From NCBI RefSeq assembly GCF_002278075.1, contig NZ_CP022991.1:496001-560000 (forward strand): 64,000 nucleotides of DNA, written 5' to 3'. Positions 8,590 to 20,050 of this stretch are shown piece by piece (position 1 is the first letter of the stretch; each line of letters starts with the position of its first letter). A program made the translations under genes and the position numbers. The notes under the pieces were generated by a model, which was not told where the DNA came from, did no database searches, and saw only the letters and a program-made list of their open reading frames with translations. Source of the stretch: Paraburkholderia aromaticivorans (GTDB taxonomy: Bacteria > Pseudomonadota > Gammaproteobacteria > Burkholderiales > Burkholderiaceae).

Positions 8590-8990
8590 TTAGTCCGATG
8601 GACCCGCTCGCCGTTTGCGACGATCGCGCACCGTTGTCCGCCTGAGCAATGCCTGCAAGCGCAGCGAACGGTGCGGGGCTTGCCGATGAATGTTGGCGAC
8701 AAGCGTGCCGGGTATGTTCGCCGTCCGATCGTTGCGGGTCAGGCGTTCGACCAATCCCAGCAGGCTTACCGCTTTACGCAGGCAGGTGGCACTGAGCCTG
8801 CCGCTCGACAGAGGGGGCAGGTCGTCGACGGTGAGGGCATGACGGATTTCGAGCCGGCAAGCGCGCGTTGCATCGTCGAGTACGATCAGCACGTCGTACT
8901 GCCTTGCACGATGACGTGCGTGCCGGTAACGGAAACAGAAGCGAGTGACGGCGGACTGACGGGCCCGCCGCCCCGCTTCCGGCACAAGCA

Positions 8991-8991
<1 letters not shown>
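8590..8991 (-). CDS. Hypothetical 133-aa protein translationally coupled to the GroEL paralogue
   Basis: The ATG at 8991 overlaps the TGA stop of the GroEL gene (TGATG), the arrangement that gives translational coupling. The product is very basic (many Arg), starts MLVPEAGRRARQSAV and contains a less charged middle, YDVLIVLDDATRACRLEIRH, then LSATCLRKAVSLLGLVERL. The frame also stays open upstream within groEL, so part of the openness is due to GC bias; the stop overlap and the continued frame for 400 bases past groEL are what support it. No known family was recognised. Confidence 0.45.
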
Positions 8992-11291
<2,300 letters not shown>

Positions 11292-11307
11292 GTCAACCAT
11301 GGTCGAC
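11292..11307. promoter_or_regulatory. Near-palindrome upstream of leuC paralogue, candidate operator
   Basis: GTCAACCATGGTCGAC is a 16-bp dyad with one mismatched pair, flanked by T and A as in LysR-type T-N11-A-like boxes. It lies 25 bp upstream of the leuC start. The nearby LysR regulator (20968-21864) is a possible ligand-dependent user of this site. This is inference from position and symmetry only. Confidence 0.3.
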
Positions 11308-11331
11308 AAATTGACGGAGTGAGACGAAGCA

Positions 11332-12762
11332 ATGCAACTCGACCAAGCCATGAGTGGTCCGCGAACCCTTTACGACAAGATCTGGGACGCTCACCGGGTC
11401 ATGAGGCGTGACGATGGACAGGACCTGCTGTTCATAGACAGGCATTTCGTCCACGACGTCACTGCTCAGTCGTTCGACATGTTGCGTGAGCGTGGACTCA
11501 AACCGCGCTCTCCCGAGCGTATCTTCGGCACGGCTGATCACTACGTTTCCAGCACGGCGAACGATCTCGCGTCCGTGGCAGATCCCGAGCGGCGAGGCAT
11601 GATCACGGCTTTGCAACGTGATGCCGCGGAGTCGCGCATCACGCTGTTCGACATGGATGACTCGCGGCGCGGAATCGTCCACGTCGTTGGACCGGAGCAG
11701 GGCCTGAGTCTGCCCGGCATGACCGTCGTCTGCGCCGACAGCCACACGTCGACCCACGGCGCGCTCGGCGCGCTGGCGTTCGGCATCGGCGCAACCGAAG
11801 TGGCGCACGTGCTCGCCACACAATGCCTGTGGCAGCGCAAATCGAGCAACATGCGCGTCATCCTCGACGGAAGGCCGGGGCAGGGCGTGACCGCCAAAGA
11901 CCTGATTCTTGCCGTGATTGCGCGGATTGGCGTGGCTGGCGCGGCAGGCCACGTGATCGAGTACGCCGGCCCGGCTATCGCGGGTTTATCGGTGGAAGGA
12001 CGGTTGACGCTGTGCAACATGACTATCGAGGCGGGCGGCCGTGCCGGAATGATCGCTCCCGACGACACCACTTTCGCTTATCTGTCCGGCCGTCCTTACG
12101 CCCCCACAGGCGAGCAGTGGGATCGGGCGATGGCGCGCTGGCACGAACTGTTTACCGACGCAGGCGCGGTGTTCGATCGCGAGGTGAATATCGACGTGGC
12201 GGATATCGCGCCCATGGTGACATGGGGAACCACGCCCGAATACGCATGCGCAATCGACCGCCGGGTGCCCGATCCTGCGGAGCAGGCCGACCCTGATCTT
12301 CGTGCGTCGATGTTGCGGGCTCTCGACTACATGGGACTGAAGCCTCACGAGGCGCTGGAAGGCGTGGCGATCGATAGAGTGTTTATCGGCTCGTGCACCA
12401 ACGGGCGGATTGAGGATCTGCGCGGCGCGGCCGAGGTCGCGCGCGGTCGCCGCGTTGCACCCGGCGTCGAGGCATGGGTGGTGCCCGGTTCGCACCAGGT
12501 ACGCGCGCAGGCCGAAGCCGAAGGGTTGGACCACGTGTTCAGGGAGGCCGGTTTTGAGTGGCGCTTCCCCGGCTGTTCCATGTGCCTCGCAACCAACGGC
12601 GATATCGCCGCCCCTGGCCAGCGCTGTGCCTCGACCTCAAACCGTAATTTTGTGGGACGTCAGGGGCCGGGCGTGCGCACGCACCTGATGAGCCCGTCCA
12701 TGGCCGCCGCCGCCGCGGTGACGGGTCGTTTGACGGACGTGCGCCGCCTCATGGGAGTCTGA
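11332..12762 (+). CDS. leuC: 3-isopropylmalate dehydratase large subunit homologue (aconitase superfamily)
   Basis: 476 aa, close to the usual 466-470 aa of LeuC. The [4Fe-4S] ligands are visible as Cys in FIGSCTNGR and the pair in FPGCSMC; the active-site [19 protein letters not shown] block is intact. LeuCD isomerises 2-isopropylmalate to 3-isopropylmalate, but relatives act on citraconate, homocitrate or dimethylmalate. Here the gene is followed 2 bp later by leuD and then leuB, with a transporter, lactonase and FAH hydrolase downstream, which argues for a catabolic paralogue rather than the leucine biosynthesis copy. A GGAG site precedes the start. Confidence 0.9.
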   Translation: MQLDQAMSGPRTLYDKIWDAHRVMRRDDGQDLLFIDRHFVHDVTAQSFDMLRERGLKPRSPERIFGTADHYVSSTANDLASVADPERRGMITALQRDAAESRITLFDMDDSRRGIVHVVGPEQGLSLPGMTVVCADSHTSTHGALGALAFGIGATEVAHVLATQCLWQRKSSNMRVILDGRPGQGVTAKDLILAVIARIGVAGAAGHVIEYAGPAIAGLSVEGRLTLCNMTIEAGGRAGMIAPDDTTFAYLSGRPYAPTGEQWDRAMARWHELFTDAGAVFDREVNIDVADIAPMVTWGTTPEYACAIDRRVPDPAEQADPDLRASMLRALDYMGLKPHEALEGVAIDRVFIGSCTNGRIEDLRGAAEVARGRRVAPGVEAWVVPGSHQVRAQAEAEGLDHVFREAGFEWRFPGCSMCLATNGDIAAPGQRCASTSNRNFVGRQGPGVRTHLMSPSMAAAAAVTGRLTDVRRLMGV

Positions 12763-12764
12763 AC

Positions 12765-13361
12765 ATGGACAGCCTGAACTACCTTGACTCAGCCGCGGTG
12801 CCGATTGCCGCCATCAACTGCGATACCGACCAGATACTGCCGGCACGCTTTCTCCAGAAACCCCGTTCCGACGATTTCGGTCAATTTCTGTTCCGTGCGC
12901 TGCGCTTCGACCAGGACGGTGCGGAGCGGCCGGACTTTGTGCTCAACCAGACGCCTTACCGGGAGTCCCGCATCGTCGTAGCGAACCACAATTTCGGTTG
13001 CGGCTCTTCGCGGGAGCACGCTGTCTGGGCGCTGCATGACTACGGGTTCCGCGCCGCGATCTCGTCGAGCTTCGGCGACATCTTTTTCATCAACTGTTTG
13101 AAAAACGGGCTGCTGCCCATCGTGTTGCCCGAGGCCGTGGTTTTGCCACTGCTGGACACCTTGCTGGCCAGTCCGGGTAGCCGCATTGCCATCGACGTGC
13201 CCGCACAGACCGCGACGTTGCCCGACGGCTCTATTCATGCCTTCGAGATGGAGCCCTTCGCGAAACAGTGTCTGGTGCGCGGCATGGACGAGATCGACTA
13301 CACACTGTCGCATCAGGATCGCATTGACGCGTTCGAGCGCAACCATGCCCAGGCTTATTGA
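12765..13361 (+). CDS. leuD: 3-isopropylmalate dehydratase small subunit homologue
   Basis: 198 aa, slightly short of the usual 200-216. It has the swivel-domain signatures DTDQILPARFL near the start and NHNFGCGSSREHAVWAL in the middle, followed by SSFGDIFFINCLKNGLLPI, all typical of LeuD. It starts 2 bp after the leuC stop, so the two subunits are co-translated. It forms the heterodimer with the preceding product; substrate is subject to the same doubt. Confidence 0.9.
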   Translation: MDSLNYLDSAAVPIAAINCDTDQILPARFLQKPRSDDFGQFLFRALRFDQDGAERPDFVLNQTPYRESRIVVANHNFGCGSSREHAVWALHDYGFRAAISSSFGDIFFINCLKNGLLPIVLPEAVVLPLLDTLLASPGSRIAIDVPAQTATLPDGSIHAFEMEPFAKQCLVRGMDEIDYTLSHQDRIDAFERNHAQAY

Positions 13362-13400
13362 AGGCGCACTCATACGGATAGCAACCAAGGAGAAGTTCAA

Positions 13401-14474
13401 ATGAAGATTGCAGTCATGCCGGGTGACGGTATCGGCACGGAGGTGGTGGCGCAGGCTGTCAAGGTACTGCGGATCGTGGCGCCTCATGCCGAGACTCAGG
13501 AGGCGCCCGTGGGCGAGGCGGGCATTCAGGCCCATGGTGTGCCGCTTCCCGAATCCACTCTGGCGTTGGCGCGCAAAGCCGATGCGATCCTGTTCGGCGC
13601 GGTGGGAGTGGCCGACGAGGCCGATATCCCGCGTGAACGTCGCCCCGGCACGGGATTGCTGCAGTTGCGCGAAGCGCTGACGCTATATGCCAACTTCCGG
13701 CCTGCCTACATGTTCCCGGAACTGATCGGCGCTTCGACCTTGCGGCCAGAGGTCGTCGATGGGCTGGATCTCGTCATCGTGCGTGAATTGAATGGCGACG
13801 CTTATTTCGGCCAACCCCGAGGGTTCGAAACCAACCAGGCAGGGGAGCGCGTGGGTTTCAACACAATGCGCTATTCGGAATCGGAGGTCGAACGGGTTGC
13901 GCGTGCTGCCTTCGAGAGCGCTCGACGCCGCAGCCGCAAGTTGTGCTCGGTGGACAAGGCGAATGTGCTGGAGGCGAGCCAGTTATGGCGCGAAGTGGTC
14001 ACGCGCGTCGGGCGCGATGACTACCCGGATGTCGAACTGAGCCATCTCTTTGTGGATGCCGCCGCGATGATGCTCATGCGTCGACCCAAGCAGTTCGACG
14101 TGATCGTCACGGGCAACCTGTTTGGAGACATTCTCTCGGATGCCGCGGCCATGTTGACGGGTTCGATCGGCATGCTGCCTTCAGCATCGCTGGGCTATAA
14201 CCGAACGGGCTTGTACGAGCCTGTGCACGGCTCGGCGCCGGACATTGCAGGCAAGGATATCGCCAATCCCCTCGCCGCGATCCTGTCGCTGGCGATGATG
14301 CTGCGCGAGAGCTTCGAGATGGAAGATGCCGCGAGGCGCGTCGAGCAGGCCGTGCGTGCAGTGCTGGCCGCCGGCTATCGAACTGCCGACATCCATCAGG
14401 AGGGCACGCAATCCGTGGGTACCCGAGACATGGGCGATGCGGTGGTCGAGGCACTGCGCAAGCAGGCAGCGTAA
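13401..14474 (+). CDS. leuB: 3-isopropylmalate dehydrogenase homologue (beta-decarboxylating)
   Basis: 357 aa, normal for LeuB. The N-terminal [11 protein letters not shown], the substrate loop [16 protein letters not shown] (both Arg present), the Lys in [11 protein letters not shown], the metal-binding aspartates in [15 protein letters not shown] and the NAD-binding [18 protein letters not shown] are all present. The reaction is oxidative decarboxylation of a 2-hydroxyacid with a 3-carboxyl group using NAD+. The gene follows leuD after 39 bp with an AAGGAGAAG ribosome-binding site. In this context it probably acts after the hydratase on a related alkylmalate. Confidence 0.9.
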   Translation: MKIAVMPGDGIGTEVVAQAVKVLRIVAPHAETQEAPVGEAGIQAHGVPLPESTLALARKADAILFGAVGVADEADIPRERRPGTGLLQLREALTLYANFRPAYMFPELIGASTLRPEVVDGLDLVIVRELNGDAYFGQPRGFETNQAGERVGFNTMRYSESEVERVARAAFESARRRSRKLCSVDKANVLEASQLWREVVTRVGRDDYPDVELSHLFVDAAAMMLMRRPKQFDVIVTGNLFGDILSDAAAMLTGSIGMLPSASLGYNRTGLYEPVHGSAPDIAGKDIANPLAAILSLAMMLRESFEMEDAARRVEQAVRAVLAAGYRTADIHQEGTQSVGTRDMGDAVVEALRKQAA

Positions 14475-14640
14475 GCGCATCGCGCAGCAGGACGAAAGCC
14501 GGCAGCACGAGGATCGGGAGCATGAGGAGCCGATGATCCTCGGCAGTTCTCAGCATCAAAGGAATCGGGGACGTGAAGACCCCGGTCCGTCCTCGGCGGC
14601 ATGTCGCACCCAAATATCCCCTGAAAGGGAGGAGACAACC

Positions 14641-15666
14641 ATGAAGCTGAAATTTGCCATCGCGCTTTGTGCCGCGTTCGAGCTTGGCTGCGGTTCTGTC
14701 GCGGCCGTGGCCAAGGACGTGCCTGAAAAACCCGAACTTCACATTGCGGCGGCCTCCGTCGGCATCACCTATCTGCCCATGCTGGTCGCCATGCAACGCG
14801 GCTACTTCAAGGACGAGGGGCTGGATGTGCACATCGCTGCCTTCTCCGGTGGGTCCAAAACATTGGAGGCGTTGTTGGGTGGGAGTTCCGACATGGTGGC
14901 GGGCGCCTATTCGAACACCATCACGATGGCTACCAAGGGGCAGCACCTCGTAGTGATCGCAGCGCAGGTCATTTGTCCAGGCTGGATCTTTGGCGTGTCC
15001 CAGAAGCGCCAGGCCGAAGTCAAGTCGACGAAGGATCTGAAGGGTATGCGTATCGGCGTGAGTGCGCCGGGCTCAAGCACACACATGGCACTGAACTACA
15101 TCCTGCACAAGGCAGGCCTTCAGCCCTCGGACGTATCCATCATCGGTGTCGGCCAGGCTGCGGGAGCGGTGGCGGCAGTGAGGGCGGGCCAGATCGATGC
15201 GCTGATCGTCAATGATCCGAGCGCCACGATCCTGACCAAAGACGGCAGCCTCAAACCGTTGGAGAACATGCGCACCGCGGAGGGTAACGTCAAGGTGTTC
15301 GGCTCGGATTACCCCGAATCGAGCCTGTTCGCGACTCGGGATTTCATCAACAGGAATCCGAAGACGGTACAGGCGGTCGCCAATGCGATCGTGCGCGCGG
15401 AGAAATGGATCGCCAAAGCCACGCCCCAGCAGGTCGCGGACAATGTGCCGCCCGAGTATCTGGGCGAGAACAAGGCACTGTATGCAGATGCCTTCACGAA
15501 CAGCCGCCGTTGCATCGCACAGAACGGGGAGGTCACAGTCAAAGGCGCACAGACCGTGCGTGATGTGCTGTCGGCGTTCGACCCGACTGTGGCGTCGACC
15601 AAAATCGATCTCACGTCGACCTACGACAACCGGTTTGTCGAGAAAGCGGCGGAGATCCAGCCATGA
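14641..15666 (+). CDS. ABC transporter substrate-binding protein, NMT1/SsuA type (copy 1)
   Basis: 341 aa from the ATG at 14641, preceded by GGGAGGAGACAACC. A signal peptide of about 26 residues precedes KDVPEKPELHIAAAS. The NMT1/THI5-like fold is indicated by YLPMLVAMQRGYFKDEGLDV, the GGSSDMVAGAYSNTITMA block and DLKGMRIGVSAPGSSTHM. Such proteins capture sulfonates, taurine, nitrate, pyrimidine precursors or aromatic acids in the periplasm. The stop overlaps the ATPase start by 4 bp. It is clearly paralogous to 19004-20035. Confidence 0.88.
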   Translation: MKLKFAIALCAAFELGCGSVAAVAKDVPEKPELHIAAASVGITYLPMLVAMQRGYFKDEGLDVHIAAFSGGSKTLEALLGGSSDMVAGAYSNTITMATKGQHLVVIAAQVICPGWIFGVSQKRQAEVKSTKDLKGMRIGVSAPGSSTHMALNYILHKAGLQPSDVSIIGVGQAAGAVAAVRAGQIDALIVNDPSATILTKDGSLKPLENMRTAEGNVKVFGSDYPESSLFATRDFINRNPKTVQAVANAIVRAEKWIAKATPQQVADNVPPEYLGENKALYADAFTNSRRCIAQNGEVTVKGAQTVRDVLSAFDPTVASTKIDLTSTYDNRFVEKAAEIQP

Positions 15667-16517
15667 GTACCGCACCGTGCACTATCACTCCAGAGCATGG
15701 CCAGAGGGCAATGCGTGAGGCTTTGCGCTTTGACAATGTGACCTGCACCTTCGCCGGCAATGGCAAGAACGCTCAGACCTACACGGCCGTTTCCGGCGGG
15801 AATTTGACGATCGGCGACGGCGAGTTCGTCTCGATAGTCGGCCCCACGGGCTGTGGCAAGTCCACGTTGCTGAACGTGGCGGCCGGGCTCACCCGGCCTT
15901 CGTCGGGCAGTTTGAGCGTGTTCGGCGAGAAACTGAGCAATGGCCTGAACAAGCAAGCTGCCTACCTGTTCCAGGTCGACGCACTCATGCCCTGGAAGAC
16001 GGCCGAAGAGAACATCGCGGTGGGCCTCATCTTCCGTGGCACGCCCCGCGATGAGGCGCTCAAGGTGGCGCACGAGTGGATCGAGCGGGTGGGTTTGCAA
16101 GGCCATGGCAAAAAGTATCCGCACCAGATGTCGGGCGGCATGCGCAAACGTGCCGGCCTCGCGCAGGCCCTGGCGCTCAATCCACGCATCATTCTGATGG
16201 ACGAACCCTTCAGCGCGCTGGACATTCAGACCCGGCACCTGATGGAAAACGAACTGCTGCGCCTGTGGTCGCGCGACCGCAAGTCCGTGATGTTCGTGAC
16301 TCACGATCTGGAGGAGGCTATCTCCTTATCGGACCGCGTCATCGTGCTGTCGGCAGGGCCGGGTACGCGGCCTATCGCCGAGTTTGAAATCGACCTTGTG
16401 CGTCCACGCGAAATGTCGGAAATCCGCATGACGCAGCGTTTCCTGCAACTGCACACCCAGATCTGGGACGTGCTTCGAGGGGAGGTTCTGAAAAGCTATG
16501 CGCGCAATCGTGTTTGA
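15663..16517 (+). CDS. ABC transporter ATP-binding protein, SsuB/TauB type
   Basis: 284 aa. Walker A is GPTGCGKST, the Q loop lies in YLFQVDALMPWKT, the signature is SGGMRKR rather than SGGQ, Walker B with the catalytic Glu is IILMDEPFSALD, and the switch His is in VMFVTHDLEEA. It energises the importer with the permease at 16498, with which it overlaps by 20 bp. Start ATGA overlap with the binding-protein gene indicates translational coupling. Confidence 0.93.
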   Translation: MSTAPCTITPEHGQRAMREALRFDNVTCTFAGNGKNAQTYTAVSGGNLTIGDGEFVSIVGPTGCGKSTLLNVAAGLTRPSSGSLSVFGEKLSNGLNKQAAYLFQVDALMPWKTAEENIAVGLIFRGTPRDEALKVAHEWIERVGLQGHGKKYPHQMSGGMRKRAGLAQALALNPRIILMDEPFSALDIQTRHLMENELLRLWSRDRKSVMFVTHDLEEAISLSDRVIVLSAGPGTRPIAEFEIDLVRPREMSEIRMTQRFLQLHTQIWDVLRGEVLKSYARNRV

Positions 16518-17304
16518 CCCAAACAATCGCGTTGTCGTTCTTGTCACGCGGCTCGCACTTCTGTGCGGCGTTCTGTTCTTGTGGTGGATCGGCACCAGTC
16601 AGAAATGGTTGTCGCCTTTCTTCTTCGGCGATCCGTTGGGTGTTGTGCGTCGCATCGTCGAATGGACTGTGACCGGCTCGGTGTTTCGCCACCTGTACAC
16701 GACGCTGCTCGAAACCATGCTGGCGTTCGCCATCGGGACGGTGTCCGGTCTGGCGTGCGGTCTGTGGCTCGCGCTCAATCCGTTTCTCGCGGTCGTGTTC
16801 GATCCATTTATAAAGGCCATGAATTCCATGCCGCGCCTGATCTTTGCGCCGATCTTCGCACTTTGGTTTGGCCTCGGCATTTGGTCCAAGGTGGCGCTGG
16901 GCGTGACACTCGTCTTCTTCGTGGTTTTCTTCAATGTCTTTCAGGGTGTGCGCGAGGTCAGCCCCGCGGTGTTGTCCAACACCCGCATGCTGGGCGCCAA
17001 TGCGCGTCAGCTGATGCGGCACGTGTATCTGCCTTCGGCGACGAGCTGGGTGTTCTCAAGCCTGCACAACGCGATTGGTATCGCGTTTGTCGGAAGCGTG
17101 GTCGGTGAGTATCTGGGCTCGGAGAAGGGCGTAGGGTATCTGATTCTGCTGGCGGAGGGCGTGTTCGACATCAACTCGGTGATCGCCGGCATTCTTGTGT
17201 TGACCTTATTTGCACTGCTGCTCGATACAGCGGTATCCGTCGTCGAGGACTATCTGCTGCGCTGGCGGCCTGTCGCCGGGCAGACCGTGGCCGCGAGCGC
17301 ATGA
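16498..17304 (+). CDS. ABC transporter permease, SsuC/TauC type
   Basis: 268 aa with about six membrane segments. The cytoplasmic EAA-like loop (FFNVFQGVREVSPAVLSNTRM, then LGANARQLMRHVYLPSA) is characteristic of SsuC-like permeases that contact the ATPase. It overlaps the ATPase gene by 20 bp. It probably forms a homodimeric channel fed by one or both binding proteins of the cluster. Confidence 0.92.
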   Translation: MRAIVFDPNNRVVVLVTRLALLCGVLFLWWIGTSQKWLSPFFFGDPLGVVRRIVEWTVTGSVFRHLYTTLLETMLAFAIGTVSGLACGLWLALNPFLAVVFDPFIKAMNSMPRLIFAPIFALWFGLGIWSKVALGVTLVFFVVFFNVFQGVREVSPAVLSNTRMLGANARQLMRHVYLPSATSWVFSSLHNAIGIAFVGSVVGEYLGSEKGVGYLILLAEGVFDINSVIAGILVLTLFALLLDTAVSVVEDYLLRWRPVAGQTVAASA

Positions 17305-17347
17305 GCGTGCGGGCCGCGATCGACAATCCAACATCAAGGAAACTATC

Positions 17348-18103
17348 TTGCAGACCAATGCAATCAACCTGAAGGAACGCGTCGCCGTCGTGACCGGCGG
17401 CGCACAAGGCATCGGCCTGGAGGTCGGCCGCCGGCTGCTGGCTTCTGGCGCGCGCCTCGTGATCTGGGATATCAATGCCGAGGGCCTTGAGCGGACCCGT
17501 ACTGAACTGGGACGCTCCGATGTTCACGTCGAACCCGTTGATATCGCCGACTATGCCAGCGTCGAAGCTGCCGTCTCGGGTACGCTGAAAGCGGCGGGAC
17601 GCATCGATATCCTGATCAATAACGCAGCGATCGTCGGCCCCAATGCGACCTTGGCCGAGTATCCCGTCGACCTCTGGAAGCAGGTGATCGACATCGACGT
17701 CAACGGCACCTTCCACTGTTGCCGCGCCGTGGTGCCCGCGATGATCCGGCAGAACTACGGCCGCATCGTGAATCTGGCTTCTGTCGCTGGCAAGGAAGGC
17801 AACCCGAACGCCGCGGCGTACAGCTCGGCCAAGGCTGCCGTGATTGCCATGACCAAGTCGCTCGGAAAGGAATTGGCGAGCCACGACATCGCGGTCAACT
17901 GCGTGACGCCCGCGGTGGCGCGTACACCAGGCGCGATGGAACAGTCGCCCGAGCATATCCGCTACATGCTGGGCAAGATTCCGCGTGGCCGTTTTCTCGA
18001 ACTCAATGAAGCGGCCGCAATGATTGCCTGGCTTGTCAGTGAAGAGAATTCATTTACCACGGCCTCGGTCTTTGATCTGTCTGGCGGTCGCGCGACCTAT
18101 TGA
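17348..18103 (+). CDS. Short-chain dehydrogenase/reductase (classical SDR)
   Basis: 251 aa from a TTG codon at 17348 preceded by AAGGAAA; earlier in-frame ATG codons lie inside the permease gene and lack a ribosome-binding site. The Rossmann motif TGGAQGIG, NNAA, the catalytic Ser in NLASVAGKEG and YSSAK are all present. It is an NAD(P)-dependent oxidoreductase of 2- or 3-hydroxy/keto compounds. Position between transporter and hydrolase genes suggests a step in the same catabolic pathway. Confidence 0.88.
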   Translation: MQTNAINLKERVAVVTGGAQGIGLEVGRRLLASGARLVIWDINAEGLERTRTELGRSDVHVEPVDIADYASVEAAVSGTLKAAGRIDILINNAAIVGPNATLAEYPVDLWKQVIDIDVNGTFHCCRAVVPAMIRQNYGRIVNLASVAGKEGNPNAAAYSSAKAAVIAMTKSLGKELASHDIAVNCVTPAVARTPGAMEQSPEHIRYMLGKIPRGRFLELNEAAAMIAWLVSEENSFTTASVFDLSGGRATY

Positions 18104-18117
18104 AGGGAACACCAAAA

Positions 18118-18960
18118 ATGAAGCTGTTACGCTACGGTCCGCCCGGCGAGGAGAAGCCGGGCCTGCTCGACGCCGATGGAGACTTGCGAGACTTGTCGGG
18201 CCATGTGGCCGACATCTCCGGCGACACTCTGCTGCCCGCCAGTCTGGCCCGCCTGAAAGCGCTCGACGTCGCTTCGCTGCCGCGCGTGGAAGGCAATCCG
18301 CGCCTCGGCCCATGCGTGGGCGGTACGCGAAAGTTCATCTGCATCGGGCTGAACTACTCCGACCATGCCGCCGAGACGGGCGGCGCGATACCGCCGGAAC
18401 CCATCGTCTTTATGAAGGCTGTCAGCGCGATCGTAGGTCCGGGCGATGCCATCGAGATCCCGCGCAACGCCCTCAAGACGGATTGGGAGGTCGAACTGGG
18501 TGTTGTCATCGGCAAGCCCGCGAAGTACGTGAGCGAGAGCAATGCGATGAATCACGTGGCCGGCTACTGCGTGATCAATGACGTGTCTGAGCGCGCGTTT
18601 CAGGCGGAGCGCCAGGGGCAGTGGACCAAGGGCAAGTCGGCCGACACCTTCGGTCCGACGGGCCCGTGGCTGGTGACTTCAGACGAAGTGCGCGATCCGC
18701 AAGCACTGCCCATGTGGCTGGAGGTGAATGGCCACCGCTACCAGAACGGTACTACGGCGACCATGATTTACGGCGTGCGTTACCTTGTAGCCTACCTGTC
18801 GCAGTTCATGTCGTTGCAGCCGGGCGATATCATATCCACCGGCACGCCGCCGGGCGTTGGGTTGGGACAGAAGCCGCCCGTGTATCTGAAACCGGGTGAC
18901 GTGGTGACGCTCGGCATCGACGGCCTGGGTCAGCAACGCCAGAACGTCGTACAGGGCTAG
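18118..18960 (+). CDS. Fumarylacetoacetate hydrolase (FAH) family protein
   Basis: 280 aa from the ATG at 18118, which has GAAGGGAAC upstream; the frame begins at 18100. The FAH signature is clear: FICIGLNYSDHAAE, PIVFMKAVSAIVGPGD, and the metal-binding acidic residues in KTDWEVELGVVIGK and VINDVSERAFQ. Family members hydrolyse or decarboxylate acylpyruvates and 2-oxo-3-deoxy sugar acids, with Mg2+. Together with the SDR and the SMP-30 lactonase it resembles sets that break down sugar acids or aromatic ring-fission products; the substrate here is open. Confidence 0.88.
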   Translation: MKLLRYGPPGEEKPGLLDADGDLRDLSGHVADISGDTLLPASLARLKALDVASLPRVEGNPRLGPCVGGTRKFICIGLNYSDHAAETGGAIPPEPIVFMKAVSAIVGPGDAIEIPRNALKTDWEVELGVVIGKPAKYVSESNAMNHVAGYCVINDVSERAFQAERQGQWTKGKSADTFGPTGPWLVTSDEVRDPQALPMWLEVNGHRYQNGTTATMIYGVRYLVAYLSQFMSLQPGDIISTGTPPGVGLGQKPPVYLKPGDVVTLGIDGLGQQRQNVVQG

Positions 18961-19003
18961 AGAATCGCCGCCAAGCCGATCTGGACAACAAGGAGACAAC
19001 ATC

Positions 19004-20035
19004 GTGCTAACGATCAGGCGCCTGCTGTTGCCGATACTAGCCGCCTGCCTCGCGCTGACGAGCCACTCGGGCGCGAGCGCAGCCCCGGCGCCGGCGCCAG
19101 AGAAACCAACACTTCACCTGGCTGCCGCCGGCGTTGGCTTTCCCTATTTGCCCTTCGTCATCGCGCAAAGCCGGGGCTATTTCAAGCAGGCGGGGCTGGA
19201 CGTGGACATTGGCGTATTTAGCGGCGGCGCGAAGGCGTTGCAGGCAATGTTGGGCGGCAGCGCCGACATGGTCGCGGGTGCTTATTCCAACACGATCACG
19301 ATGGCGGCTAAGGGACAGAAATTGGTCTCGTTCGTGACGCTGGCTTCTTGCCCGGGCTGGGTGTTCGGCGTGACGCGGGCCAGCCATGACAAGGTCAAGA
19401 CCTATGCGGATCTTAAGGGAATGCGCATCGGCGTAAGCTCGCCCGGTTCGAGCTTCCACATGGGCGTCAATTATCTGCTGAACAGGGCCGGCCTCAAAAC
19501 GGGGGATGTCTCGATCGTCGGCGTGGGTTCGTCTGCCGGCGCGATTGCCGCGGCACGCAGCGGGCAGATCGATGCATTGATGAGCAACGACCCGGTCGCG
19601 ACCGTACTGCAGGGCAGCGGCGATCTCTTTCCGCTGGCCGTGATGCGTGACCCCGCCGGAACCCGTGCGACGCTAGGCGGCGACTACCCGGAAGCGTCTG
19701 TCTACACCACGAGCGAGTTCGCGGCCAGGTATCCCAATACGGTGCAAGCCGTGACGAACGCTGTCCTCGCGGCCGAGCGCTGGATGGCGCAGGCCACGCC
19801 TGAGCAGGTGGCCGAAGCAGTCCCCGCCCAATATGCTCTCGCCGACAGGACTGTGTTCGCTCGAGCCTACGGCAACATGCAGAATTGCATTTCGCGCGAC
19901 GGACTGATGACGGACGCCGCAGCGCATACCGTGCGCGATGTGCTTGCTGCCTTCGATCCCGACATCGGCAAGGCCTCGATCGACCTGAAAGCCACGTATG
20001 ACAATCATTTCGTCGAAAATGCCAGCAAGCACTGA
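19004..20035 (+). CDS. ABC transporter substrate-binding protein, NMT1/SsuA type (copy 2)
   Basis: 343 aa from a GTG start preceded by AAGGAGACAAC. Signal peptide MLTIRRLLLPILAACLALTS is followed by a mature domain nearly co-linear with copy 1: FSGGAKALQAMLGGSADMVAG versus FSGGSKTLEALLGGSSDMVAG, and DLKGMRIGVSSPGSS versus DLKGMRIGVSAPGSS. No second ATPase or permease accompanies it, so it most likely docks on the 15663-17304 transporter. A likely tandem duplication separated by two enzyme genes. Confidence 0.88.
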   Translation: MLTIRRLLLPILAACLALTSHSGASAAPAPAPEKPTLHLAAAGVGFPYLPFVIAQSRGYFKQAGLDVDIGVFSGGAKALQAMLGGSADMVAGAYSNTITMAAKGQKLVSFVTLASCPGWVFGVTRASHDKVKTYADLKGMRIGVSSPGSSFHMGVNYLLNRAGLKTGDVSIVGVGSSAGAIAAARSGQIDALMSNDPVATVLQGSGDLFPLAVMRDPAGTRATLGGDYPEASVYTTSEFAARYPNTVQAVTNAVLAAERWMAQATPEQVAEAVPAQYALADRTVFARAYGNMQNCISRDGLMTDAAAHTVRDVLAAFDPDIGKASIDLKATYDNHFVENASKH

Positions 20036-20050
20036 CTTGCACGGAGGTCA

